This document shows positions 36,469 to 44,677 of a stretch of 64,000 nucleotides of DNA, in pieces. This stretch comes from Candidatus Eisenbacteria bacterium (GTDB taxonomy: Bacteria; Eisenbacteria; RBG-16-71-46; CAIMUX01; JAHJDP01): assembly GCA_018831195.1 (NCBI GenBank), contig JAHJDP010000087.1:1-64000 (forward strand), read 5' to 3'. How positions within the stretch are numbered: position 1 is the stretch's first letter; every line of letters begins with the position of its first letter. The notes beneath the pieces are model-generated. The model was not told the origin of the DNA and did no database searches. It saw only the letters and a list, made by a program, of their open reading frames with translations. The position numbers were made by a program, and so were the translations under genes.

Positions 36469-36984
36469 CTAGGCCAATCCGAAAACCGGCGGGTAAGCCA
36501 CGCTCCCTTTCACATTGGACAGGGCGCCGGGAACCAACTCCAAAACCATAAAATTTTCATCCGGCACCGGCAGCGAACAGGCCAATCCCAGCGGCCGGGC
36601 CGGAGAAAACCCAAATCGCGAATAATACTCAGGATCGCCGACCACTATCACGATGCGGTGATTCAGGTTTGCCGCAGCCTGGTTGCCGTACCGGACCAAT
36701 GCTGAACCGATCCCCTGATTCTGAAAATCAGGCCGTACGGCGATCGGCGCCAAGGCCAGCGCCCGGTGCTCCCCGGCTTCGGATTTGATGATCAAGGGGC
36801 TGTAGAGAATGTGGCCGATAAGCTGCCGGTCAACCTCGGCGACAAGCGAAAGTTGCGGATCAAAATCGTCGGAGTCGCGAATCGCGTCGACAAGATCAGC
36901 TTCATGCTTCTGTCCGAAAGCGAGGAGGTGCACTCCTCGTATCGCCTCGGTATCCGACTCCTGCTCCGGGCGGATCGATATCAT
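36469..36984 (-). CDS. GNAT-family N-acetyltransferase
   Basis: 171 residues. It has the GNAT fold with acetyl-CoA-binding motif A (APIAVRPDFQNQGIGSALVRYG, containing Q-N-Q-G-I-G-S) and the later EYYSRFGFSPA segment, typical of the YhbS-like branch. The substrate is unknown. It converges with the FnIII-Kelch gene (28-nt gap) and lies 121 nt after the exported-hydrolase gene on the same strand; co-transcription with it is possible. Confidence 0.9.
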   Translation of the reverse strand: MISIRPEQESDTEAIRGVHLLAFGQKHEADLVDAIRDSDDFDPQLSLVAEVDRQLIGHILYSPLIIKSEAGEHRALALAPIAVRPDFQNQGIGSALVRYGNQAAANLNHRIVIVVGDPEYYSRFGFSPARPLGLACSLPVPDENFMVLELVPGALSNVKGSVAYPPVFGLA

Positions 36985-37105
36985 GAATCATCCCCTCAAT
37001 CGGCTTGATAAACAGAACTCATGGAATGAGCTTAAGGGGATAGCGGATGAATCTCAAGCACCTTCCGACATCCAACGAAACAGCCACTCAAGGGATACCA
37101 ATGGA

Positions 37106-39607
37106 TCACCTCAGGAGCAGCATTTTGCGCGTCACCCTCCGATTCTGCGCCGACAAACGGCAGAAGTAGACTCCCGATCCCGCTTGAAGGGCTGCATTAT
37201 TGCGGCCATCCCACTCCAAGATATGCGGTCCGGCCGGGAAGCTCCTGTGAGCGAGCGAGCGAACGCAGTGTCCGGCGACACTATAGATATCAATCTCGAC
37301 ATCACTTTTCGCCGCTAAAACAAAAGAGATTTTTGTGTTGGCGGCAAAAGGATTCGGTTTGTTTTGATGGAGAGCATAACCTTGATCGGGACCCAGAACG
37401 TCGCCCACACCGGTTACGGAATTCATCTTGTTGATCCGCGCGAGTGGGTCGCCGAGAAAGACATAAGACCGTGCTGTATGGCGCACATCAAGCCTGTCTG
37501 GAAACTCTTCAAGAAGCCTTTGAACCGCAACCAGAAACGATTCGGCGGCCGGCCTGTCGGGATCGGCATACAGCTCTTGAACAAAATACTTCGCGAAGAC
37601 AGCATTTGTCGGTTGCCACGATCCTGTGGTAGGTCCGACCCACGCCATAGCGCCTTTATCCCATGACGCTAAAAACTTTTCGGCTATGGGCGCCCCATAA
37701 TCCGGATCTTCGGTCCGCGCAAAATCCGCTCCGTCACAGGAGCCGGATAGAACCAGGGCCGCGTGGGTCCCATACGGGTCAAGCATGCCCATGTCCCATG
37801 GATTTGCCGCATTGGTTTGATCAAAGAAATTTGCCGGCCAGGATCGATTTGAGTAGCTGCTGAGCATGAGGAGCAGCTCCGGCCTGTAAAGATTCCAATG
37901 ATCGGCCGCGGCCTCATTTCTGGCGCCGCCGCTTGGGATATCCGACTCGTAGAGATGTTGAATCCAAAGCCCGCCGGGCAATTCGCCTTCGACCTGTTGC
38001 GCGGCATCGCGCGCACATTGTCCGTCGCCCAGGCCGTCATGATCAAGATCACCGACAAAAAAGCCGACAGATTGAGCGCCGTGCGATCCGCTATCGAAGA
38101 ATTGATTCATCTCCAGTTTATGACCAAACGCCCAGACATCTTCTACATTGTTAAATGGCAGCCGCGCCAGAACGACGTCCGGCATCTCATCATTGTCGAT
38201 GTCCTGATAGGGTTGATCCGTCATCCAATAGGGTGTGACATAGGCGGTGTTCAAACCCCGGGAGGCCGTGTCGGATACAGCGAAGGTCGGAATAATATCC
38301 TTTGCCGGCTGCCCCCTCTCCGAATAGCCGGAAGCCAGGTACCCGTTATGAATACTCAACCAGTCACCGGTCCAGTATTGCCCGCCCTGCTCGGCCAGAT
38401 CAAACCACTGCCAATCATTTGCATCACCCACCAAAAGGAAGAAGCGGGCTCCCGACGCCGCCCACGAAGCGATTTCACCCTTGAGATGGGCGCGAAAACT
38501 TCCAGGATCGGCGGGATAGTCATCAATCTCCTCGATCATAACGCTGTAGCCGTATCCACCCCAGAATTCAGCATAGGTATATTCAAGGGCCTCTCTGAAT
38601 TTCAGCGGGCAAAAGATGACAACGGTCTCATCTCGGCCCAGCTGTGGAATCGAGGATAAATAACCATTGTTTAGCCGGCTCTGTCGCAGACAATCAATTC
38701 GATCGCGCAGGAATTCTATCGTTGGGCGCGGTTCGACATTGTGTGTTACTTGATTTGTGTGTGTGGCGGCACCATGAAAAATCTCTTGGCCATTTGCCTC
38801 AACTTCAACCAGCCGGAACCACTCATGGCCGCCGCCGATTTCGACATGATGGAACCCCGCCCCCGGGCTAAGGGGCGGGGTCAACGAATTCCAGGGGCCG
38901 GCAAGGGTGTAGCTTCCATCGATTCTATAATGAGACGTGCGGTGTTCGCTCGAGACCTTCCATTGAGCGACTCCGTCGACGACGGCAAAACCGTGTACAA
39001 CAGCCGCTGGATTATCAGGGCGGTAGAATTTTATATCCGTTTGATCATATGGACAATGATTCCATCTGTGCCGGACTAATGGTCCTTTGCCCCATTTGGA
39101 GACAAGATAACCCGGAATAGCGGTTGTTATCGCTGAATGATTACCATTTGGGAAATTGGCCTTCCTTGGGCCCCCGGCCGAGAAAACAGTCACTGTTTCC
39201 GGATTGACGCCATCAACTTCAAAGTAGCTGCCATCTTCCCAATAGATGTCCTCTGCCACTATGACTTCATTATATGTCGAACAATACTCAGCTTTCCCCA
39301 TCCCAATCCAGACAGGATCGCCACCCTCAGAAGCATGCCAGGCATAACCATGGCAATTATAAGTAAGCGTGGACTCCTTCAATATTTCTGCGTCCCACCC
39401 GCTGAACGCGATAAGAAACTCGACGTCAACGTTCCATGTCTGAATGGAATCATACGGGGCCTCATCCCGAACCCAGGCGCAGGGTACCATCGAGCCATTC
39501 GGCGTATGGACATCGAGCGCAGGATAATCCTCGGCATGGGCGGGACCAAGAAAGATAAATCCACTAAGCGCGAGGAGAAGGGCCGGGTAACTCACGAACC
39601 GGATCAT
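37106..39607 (-). CDS. Exported protein: NlpC/CHAP-like Cys domain, C25-like domain lacking its His, FlgD-like C-terminus
   Basis: 833 residues with signal peptide (ends GPAHAED). Residues about 75-195 hold YNCHGYAW (Cys85), GNHSAI (His157) and SKWGKGPLVRHRW (His180), a pattern like NlpC/P60- or CHAP-type Cys hydrolases. Residues about 325-720 look like a peptidase C25 (gingipain) fold: VVIFCPLKF, FFLLVGDAND, PDVVLARLPF, ALVLSGSCDGADF (Cys624) and FLGDPLARI. Where the family normally has Gly-His-Gly this protein reads SSYSNRSW, so the usual catalytic His is replaced (apparently by Tyr585). An FlgD-like tail ends RKMLLLR. The start follows the previous gene by 11 nt. It is the last gene of a sigma-54-type operon. 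Activity and target are unknown. Confidence 0.75.
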   Translation of the reverse strand: MIRFVSYPALLLALSGFIFLGPAHAEDYPALDVHTPNGSMVPCAWVRDEAPYDSIQTWNVDVEFLIAFSGWDAEILKESTLTYNCHGYAWHASEGGDPVWIGMGKAEYCSTYNEVIVAEDIYWEDGSYFEVDGVNPETVTVFSAGGPRKANFPNGNHSAITTAIPGYLVSKWGKGPLVRHRWNHCPYDQTDIKFYRPDNPAAVVHGFAVVDGVAQWKVSSEHRTSHYRIDGSYTLAGPWNSLTPPLSPGAGFHHVEIGGGHEWFRLVEVEANGQEIFHGAATHTNQVTHNVEPRPTIEFLRDRIDCLRQSRLNNGYLSSIPQLGRDETVVIFCPLKFREALEYTYAEFWGGYGYSVMIEEIDDYPADPGSFRAHLKGEIASWAASGARFFLLVGDANDWQWFDLAEQGGQYWTGDWLSIHNGYLASGYSERGQPAKDIIPTFAVSDTASRGLNTAYVTPYWMTDQPYQDIDNDEMPDVVLARLPFNNVEDVWAFGHKLEMNQFFDSGSHGAQSVGFFVGDLDHDGLGDGQCARDAAQQVEGELPGGLWIQHLYESDIPSGGARNEAAADHWNLYRPELLLMLSSYSNRSWPANFFDQTNAANPWDMGMLDPYGTHAALVLSGSCDGADFARTEDPDYGAPIAEKFLASWDKGAMAWVGPTTGSWQPTNAVFAKYFVQELYADPDRPAAESFLVAVQRLLEEFPDRLDVRHTARSYVFLGDPLARINKMNSVTGVGDVLGPDQGYALHQNKPNPFAANTKISFVLAAKSDVEIDIYSVAGHCVRSLAHRSFPAGPHILEWDGRNNAALQAGSGVYFCRLSAQNRRVTRKMLLLR

Positions 39608-39618
39608 TTTTATCGCCC

Positions 39619-40401
39619 TTAATCATTACCCCTGATAAATTTTTCAATAAACCCACTCAGGGTCGACATTCCTCTTTTTGTGCTCTGCGTCATGGCTGTG
39701 GGATAATCCAGAAATTCAAGTATATCTGTACTTGTATTGACGTCGTGAAAGAAAGGCGAGTCTTCAACACTCTGAAAAAGGCGGCCCATCAGCAGGTGAA
39801 TAGTGACATCTCCTTCTCGTTGCCGGAGCCTTGTCGTGTATCTGTCGCCGCACAGGGCCAATAACCTATGCTTTTCTTCGGTCGAAAGACCGGATAAAAT
39901 TTCCGGGATACTCAACATGGACTCCAACAAAGCAAAATCCCATTCGAAATACATTTTCTTGATCCGGGGCCAATCGGGATCGAGTAGAGCTGGGTCCAAT
40001 GCTTGATATACTTTTAGTATAGCGGATCCGGCATCAGGTCTTTGTAGCAGTTCCCAACGAAATCCTAGCGGCTTGTGTTCTGGAGATGGGATGGAAGCGG
40101 GAAGGGCACCATCGCTGCTAAAATTCCAGAAATGGCGATCAGGATATTTCAGACAGGTCCAGGCCAAACCTAAGGTAGACATTGTGCTCAAAACCGAATC
40201 GGGAACTTGAATCGCTTTCCTTCTGTCCTGCTCCTCCATCTCATTCCATTCAGGAGTGCCGGGAACAACAGGGAAGTCATACACGTCTATATTGTCGTAG
40301 GATATTAAATGAAACATATCATAATCGGTGTCACTTGCAGATGCCCTGCTATTTGGAACAAATGATACAACCAAGAACAGGAAAGCGATTATGACCTTCA
40401 T
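39619..40401 (-). CDS. Unknown exported protein
   Basis: About 260 residues from ATG 40401, preceded by GGGGAGGAAA. The signal peptide is MKVIIAFLFLVVSFVPNSRASASD. The mature part is helical, with a conserved-looking block IPEILSGLSTEEKHRLLALCGDRYTTRLRQREGD and another near SVEDSPFFHDVNTSTDILEFLDYP. No family is recognised. It lies between a lipoprotein gene (34 nt upstream) and the large Cys-hydrolase gene (11 nt downstream), so it probably acts with them, perhaps as an inhibitor or chaperone; that is a guess from position. Confidence 0.6.
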   Translation of the reverse strand: MKVIIAFLFLVVSFVPNSRASASDTDYDMFHLISYDNIDVYDFPVVPGTPEWNEMEEQDRRKAIQVPDSVLSTMSTLGLAWTCLKYPDRHFWNFSSDGALPASIPSPEHKPLGFRWELLQRPDAGSAILKVYQALDPALLDPDWPRIKKMYFEWDFALLESMLSIPEILSGLSTEEKHRLLALCGDRYTTRLRQREGDVTIHLLMGRLFQSVEDSPFFHDVNTSTDILEFLDYPTAMTQSTKRGMSTLSGFIEKFIRGND

Positions 40402-40435
40402 GTTTCCTCCCCTCAAGAACCAAGGCACTCCACCC

Positions 40436-40927
40436 TCACCCTTCATCTTTGGGTTTTGGAATGCAAATGGGGTCATTGGGATGTACCTGGCACCATTTGA
40501 TCAACGACCAAGACAATAGCGCATTATCCCCTTGCGGGAAGAGATAATTCTCGATGTCTGATACAATATTGGGATCTGTGATTCTGGGCATCTCGTAGCC
40601 ATAGAACAGCTTTCCGGCGGTCTTGGCAACAAGGGTTTCAATCATGTCCGGATCTCTCACTTCAACGGCAAGGGCCGGAATGGTTCCGGTGCGATAAGCA
40701 TAAATGATCAGGATCTCATCAACCGCGCCTGCTTTTGATTCGAAAACCATCCAGGGCCATTCGGTTCCATCCAGGGAGCGTGTTGAAGGCATCCCGGTCG
40801 GGTCATGCCCAGTCGAAGATTTGGACGACACACTGTCTTCACTGCATCCCATCATTCCTAATCCCATCGTTCCCATGATGATGCCGCCTCCGATAAGGAG
40901 GCACAGAATGGTAATCCTTGCGCCCAT
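40436..40927 (-). CDS. Unknown lipoprotein, first gene of the sigma-54-type operon
   Basis: 163 residues from ATG 40927, with SD GGGAGGG about 6 nt upstream. The signal peptide ends at a Cys in GLGMMGCSEDS, a slightly unusual lipobox (Met-Gly before Cys). A Ser/Thr/Pro linker of about 30 residues leads to a small domain (WPWMVFESKAGAVDEILIIYAYR...LSWSLIKWCQVHPNDPICIPKP) with two late Cys. Function unknown. It is directly downstream of a sigma-54 promoter match at 40982-40996. Confidence 0.6.
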   Translation of the reverse strand: MGARITILCLLIGGGIIMGTMGLGMMGCSEDSVSSKSSTGHDPTGMPSTRSLDGTEWPWMVFESKAGAVDEILIIYAYRTGTIPALAVEVRDPDMIETLVAKTAGKLFYGYEMPRITDPNIVSDIENYLFPQGDNALLSWSLIKWCQVHPNDPICIPKPKDEG

Positions 40928-40981
40928 GACTTTCCCTCCCAATCGCGATCTCATGAGTGAGTCCAATCAACTTTCTAGTGG

Positions 40982-40996
40982 GCAATAATCATGCCG
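40982..40996 (-). promoter_or_regulatory. Sigma-54 (-24/-12) promoter
   Basis: On the minus strand the sequence reads CGGCATGATTATTGC. It aligns with the consensus TGGCACG-N4-TTGC with correct GG-to-GC spacing (12 nt from first G to G), matching the invariant GG and GC and the TTGC block. Transcription would begin near 40970, giving a leader of about 40 nt before ATG 40927. The neighbouring gene encodes a sigma-54 activator, which strongly supports the call. Confidence 0.75.
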
Positions 40997-41174
40997 GGGG
41001 AGAGAAGAGGCGGGAAGCGCACCGGGTTTTGGGCGGAATATGATTAGGTCGCCCAACGCGCTGATATCATATGAATTGCGAGGTCAGGGCCGTTGTTCTC
41101 TGTAGAGGGGAGCCGCGTTCTCATCTTGAACAAAACAGGCGACCGTGTCTGAAAAGTGAGATTTCGTAACCCAG

Positions 41175-41200
41175 CGGACACTCCGGACACAATCGGACAC
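41175..41200 (+). promoter_or_regulatory. Heptamer array I: three direct CGGACAC copies
   Basis: CGGACAC occurs at 41175-41181, 41184-41190 and 41194-41200, about one helical turn apart, so all three face the same side of the DNA. The cluster is about 205-230 bp upstream of the predicted sigma-54 transcription start, a usual distance for an enhancer site. Binding by the adjacent activator is inferred. Confidence 0.7.
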
Positions 41201-41374
41201 TTTTTATGATTACAACGTAGACACGCGGTTCCCATTCGGATTCACAAAATGAGGCTGCCGGCGGAGAGCAGATAACTCTTCAATAGAAAACAGGTTATAA
41301 TGCCGCCCCGATTCGCTGCCAGCGCCAAGAGCCTTGTTGGGATTCGCGCTCTTGCGTCTATCTGGGATGAAAAT

Positions 41375-41409
41375 GTGTCCGGGGTGTCCGCCCGGACACT
41401 TTCGGACAC
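41375..41409. promoter_or_regulatory. Heptamer array II: palindromic GTGTCCG x2 / CGGACAC x2
   Basis: GTGTCCG at 41375-41381 and 41384-41390 faces CGGACAC at 41393-41399 and 41403-41409. The centre TGTCCG-CC-CGGACA is a perfect dyad. Spacing is 9-10 bp between all units, implying a cooperative, symmetric protein assembly. It lies about 405-440 bp upstream of the sigma-54 start and about 100 bp from the 3' end of the activator gene. Confidence 0.75.
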
Positions 41410-41513
41410 TGTGATTGAACCGAATGCCGATGCCCACCGGAAAAAAATGAAGATTCTTCGCAGCTTTTTGTGAAATCTCTGGAATTGAAAAGGTGCGGGC
41501 GCAAAAGGTGAGC

Positions 41514-43883
41514 TTAACGAAGGATTCGATAGACCATCTGGCGTGATATCCCCAGCATTTTGGCCGCCCGGCTCCGGTTTCCTCCGGCCGCGGCAAGTGC
41601 GGACACAACCCTGTCTCTGCTCGGACGCTCAATGGCAACTGGTGAGGGCTTCAGCGCTGAATCGAGAAGCATCTCCCGGATGACCGCCGGATCGAACGAT
41701 GCGCCATTCCCTATGCCATTGAATCGGAGCCTGAGCGCGCGCACGAAATGATCAAGCTCGCGGATATTTCCAGGCCATGAATGCTCCCGGAAAACAAGCA
41801 GACCCGCCTCCTCGACCAATCCCTTAGGAAGGGCGCTGCCGGCGCCATGGTGATTCCACAGGTGGCGGATGAGGAGGGCAAGGTCTTCCAACCGGTTCCG
41901 CAGGGGAGGGAGATCAATCCGGCCTTGAGCCAGCCGGTAATAGAGATCTTTCCGGAAGAGGCCCATCTTTAGTTTCTGCGGGAGATCTTTTTGTGTGGCG
42001 GATACGATACCCAGCTGAATATTGTGAATGGCTGTTGAGCCCAGCGCCTTCACCTCGCCGCGATCAAGAAAACGCAGCAAGGCGACTTGAGCCCGGGGCG
42101 ACAACTCCCCCACTTCATCCAAAAAGAGCGTTCCCCCTTCGGCCTCCCGCACCAAACCGCGCCGGTTGCGCGTTGCCCCCGTGAAGGCGCCCGCGTCAGC
42201 GCCGAAGAGCTCGCTTTGTATAAGGGCGTCGGGACAGGCGCCGCAATTGAAGGGAACAAAGCGCCCTCTCCGGCCGGCAAGCTTGTGAATCCCCCGCGCC
42301 ACGAGCTCTTTTCCCGTCCCCGTCTCACCCGTGAGAAGGATAAAAGCTCCGTCTTCCGCCAGTCGACGCGCTTTCTCCAAGACACGCTTCATCGGAAGAG
42401 ATCCGGTGATAAGGCCGATCTCATTCCAGATGGGATTTAAAGCCATAGAAGTTTGTGCATCCGTCAGTGCGCCCTTCGGCGCAGCCTTTACCGCACCCTT
42501 GGGTTTCGGCCGGGAAAAATCCAAACGCTCGAAATGACCAGAGGGTCCTTCTGACGCGCGGGTCTTCATGTTTGCCTGCAATAGCTGATGGCGCCAGCCG
42601 GATACGAGATCGGCTTTCTGGCCCAGGTTCATTTTTCGCAAAAGATCTTGTGCTCGAAGAGCGGTTTGTTCAGCTTTATCATTCATGCCTTGGGATTCGA
42701 GAGCCAAGCTGAGAAGACCCCACCCCTGGGCTTCTTCCCAATCCATCCCGCATTGGGATGCGAGATCGATGGCGTTTCGCGCCGCCTTCTCCGCCCGCGG
42801 CCACTTTGACTCAGCGCAGGCCAGCAAGGAGAATCTTAAATAGCACTCGACAACCAGATCTCCCGCCGGCGAAAGACAGTCGGCCAGACGGCGGCAGAGG
42901 TTCAGGGCTCGGTGCGCCCTACCAAAATGTCCACTCGTCGCCATAACCTCACCGAGGAACTCCAGAGATAGACATTCTTCACGCGGCATCTCCATCCGGC
43001 GGGCCATGCGCCAGCAGCTTAAGAGCAGGCGGCGGGCCTCCGGCCAGTCACCACAGCGGCCCGCGAGCATGCCCTGTCCCAAAGCCGATCGCAAGATCAA
43101 GGTTGCATGACCTATCTGTCGCGCCTGTTTATGAGCCTGCGCGAACGTCGCGTGACTTTGCTCGAGGAGACCCATCCGATTAAGGAGCCAAGCGCGATTA
43201 AGCAGGACGCGCACAACGCCGGTCAGATCACCGCCATCGCGACGGAGTTGTTCTGATTTTCCATAAAACCGGAGCGATTCCTCAAGCCGTCCTCGGATGC
43301 GGAGCACATTGGCCATCTGGCCGCAGGTCTTGCCCCAGAGAACACGATCGCCATAACGCTCGGCCAGTTCGAGGGCCTCGGCCGCCTTGGCCTCGGCCTC
43401 CTCAAGATTGCCGAGTCTCATGAGGGGTGTGACGGTCTGGATGAGAATCAAAACAGCGGTTTGCGGGTTGGCTTTCGCGAGAACATCCGGGCCCATCCGT
43501 CGACAAAGGTCCAGGGATGAAGGGTAATCGCCACTCTCGGATAGAATATAAGCCAGGACGGCCGTGCCGCGGACTTGTATTTCCGCCGAAACCGAGCCGG
43601 CGCTTTGAAGCAGGTCGCGGAGGACAGGGGTCCATACTCTGAGCTCCTTGGTTTTACGGAGCGCTTGGCAGCTCTCTAAGTAGCATGAAACAAGAGCTAA
43701 ACGATCATCCCTTTCGGGGATCCCTTCAATCGAAGTTGAAACGATAGGTTGGAGAAGCTCGTAGGCATGGGTCGGTGAAGCAGCATCCAGGTATAGCCGG
43801 GCTCGACGAAGACAGCTAGCCAATGCCTCGGCTGGAAGATGAGATGAAGTCGAAAGATGTTCCCCGCACCCCTCCAGACTCAT
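41514..43883 (-). CDS. TPR-containing sigma-54-dependent transcriptional activator
   Basis: 789 residues. The N-terminal 400 or so residues are TPR/MalT-like helical repeats with no receiver, GAF or PAS domain. The AAA+ domain carries Walker A GETGTGKE (about 519-526), the sigma-54 contact loop GAFTGA (about 565-570), Walker B GGTLFLDE and the FRKDLYYRL region. A Fis-type HTH ends the protein (AAGGNRSRAAKMLGISRQMVYRIL). The ATG at 43883 is chosen because GAGGAG lies at 43891-43896; an upstream TTG is not needed. The TPR region would sense a protein or peptide signal. The operators and sigma-54 promoter just downstream suggest it drives the operon at 40927-37106. Confidence 0.93.
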   Translation of the reverse strand: MSLEGCGEHLSTSSHLPAEALASCLRRARLYLDAASPTHAYELLQPIVSTSIEGIPERDDRLALVSCYLESCQALRKTKELRVWTPVLRDLLQSAGSVSAEIQVRGTAVLAYILSESGDYPSSLDLCRRMGPDVLAKANPQTAVLILIQTVTPLMRLGNLEEAEAKAAEALELAERYGDRVLWGKTCGQMANVLRIRGRLEESLRFYGKSEQLRRDGGDLTGVVRVLLNRAWLLNRMGLLEQSHATFAQAHKQARQIGHATLILRSALGQGMLAGRCGDWPEARRLLLSCWRMARRMEMPREECLSLEFLGEVMATSGHFGRAHRALNLCRRLADCLSPAGDLVVECYLRFSLLACAESKWPRAEKAARNAIDLASQCGMDWEEAQGWGLLSLALESQGMNDKAEQTALRAQDLLRKMNLGQKADLVSGWRHQLLQANMKTRASEGPSGHFERLDFSRPKPKGAVKAAPKGALTDAQTSMALNPIWNEIGLITGSLPMKRVLEKARRLAEDGAFILLTGETGTGKELVARGIHKLAGRRGRFVPFNCGACPDALIQSELFGADAGAFTGATRNRRGLVREAEGGTLFLDEVGELSPRAQVALLRFLDRGEVKALGSTAIHNIQLGIVSATQKDLPQKLKMGLFRKDLYYRLAQGRIDLPPLRNRLEDLALLIRHLWNHHGAGSALPKGLVEEAGLLVFREHSWPGNIRELDHFVRALRLRFNGIGNGASFDPAVIREMLLDSALKPSPVAIERPSRDRVVSALAAAGGNRSRAAKMLGISRQMVYRILR

Positions 43884-43955
43884 TTCGAATCTCCTCAACA
43901 GGAGTAAGGCATCTGATGCTTAGAACAATCCCCCAATTCCAGCTTTTCGACCTGG

Positions 43956-44312
43956 TCAGCGGAGCAACCAGTTTAACAGCCACAACTGAACCCGGGTGGA
44001 AAACGGCATTGGGGTTCGCTCGGCTTGAAAAGGACGCACGGTGGAATGCGCACGTTCAGCGCCGACGTTTTTTTCCGCCGTACTTTTACAATCCAGCACA
44101 TGCCCAAGGTCGCTGTTTTTGGCCGGCAAAGGAGTGAATTCAGGCTCATCTCCATCCCCATCCGAATTGGAATAGGGATCCCGTGTCGGTGTTCCCGAAT
44201 AAGCGGAAGCGATAGAGGGAAGGGTTGCCAGGAAGCCGATAAGAAGCAAAGCCAGGACTCCATAGGACACGATCAGCATTCGGAAAGCACGGAAAACTTT
44301 AGCATGGTTCAT
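43956..44312 (-). CDS. Small exported or membrane-anchored protein upstream of the activator
   Basis: 118 residues from ATG 44312 (SD GAGGAG at 44321-44326). One hydrophobic segment, MLIVSYGVLALLLIGFLATLPSIASAYS, serves as signal peptide or anchor. The rest is short and polar with DSDGDGDEPE, two features of a flexible, possibly calcium-binding, segment. Its stop is 72 nt before the activator start, so they may be co-transcribed. It could supply the signal the TPR activator senses, but that is speculation. Confidence 0.5.
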   Translation of the reverse strand: MNHAKVFRAFRMLIVSYGVLALLLIGFLATLPSIASAYSGTPTRDPYSNSDGDGDEPEFTPLPAKNSDLGHVLDCKSTAEKNVGAERAHSTVRPFQAERTPMPFSTRVQLWLLNWLLR

Positions 44313-44677
44313 GAAGACCACTCCTCAGATCTGCAATGAATACCGGACGACCTCGCAGATCGCAAAGACAGCGCTTCCAATGTGCATTCATTTTCAGATC
44401 TATTGTCAAAAATTGTCAAGGTTTTTCTGAGCTAATGGATTAGCCCCAGTAAAGATATCGGTATGAGGCGGGGGAACCTTCATAGGAGGAAGCTGACAAT
44501 CCAAAGGCCTGCTTCCGGCGCCGCAAAGCGTTGCCGGGGATCCGGCTATCTTGTTGAAATGCCTGCACCAGGGGCTGGTGACCGCGCTTACTAACGATTA
44601 TGATAGGCCCCATTTAGAAGCAAGCTTCGGTGCAAGTCCGCATTGCAAGGCTAGATCTATCTACCATTAGACATAGG
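44313..44677. other. Intergenic region with tandem TTGTCAA repeats
   Basis: About 365 nt upstream of the small exported-protein gene. ATTGTCAA is repeated at 44402-44409 and 44412-44419; read on the minus strand this is TTGACAAT twice, 10 bp apart, resembling -35 boxes for the gene starting at 44312, though no clear -10 follows. A short minus-strand reading frame is listed separately. GGGGC...GCCCC pairing near 44570-44610 is possible, but I cannot assign an RNA family. Confidence 0.35.
44440..44613 (-). CDS. Possible 57-residue protein or gene remnant
   Basis: An uninterrupted minus-strand frame from ATG 44613 to TAA 44440. The translation is basic in the middle (NALRRRKQAFG) and ends ASYRYLYWG. 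It has a plausible protein-like composition, but there is no good ribosome-binding site and no family is recognised. It could be the surviving end of a decayed gene. Confidence 0.2.
   Translation of the reverse strand: MGPIIIVSKRGHQPLVQAFQQDSRIPGNALRRRKQAFGLSASSYEGSPASYRYLYWG

Larger units (their letters stand above)
41041..41513. other. Long intergenic region holding heptamer operator arrays
   Basis: About 590 nt separate the activator gene's stop (41514) from the lipoprotein start (40927). Apart from the sigma-54 promoter and the two heptamer clusters annotated separately I see no coding sequence that looks real. It is more AT-rich than the flanking genes. Confidence 0.5.

Noticed and set aside
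44600-44677. GGTGCAAGTCCG near 44629-44640, resembling part of a tRNA T-arm, cobalamin riboswitch or group II intron
   Set aside because: No cloverleaf, no B12 box and no intron domain V could be built around it.
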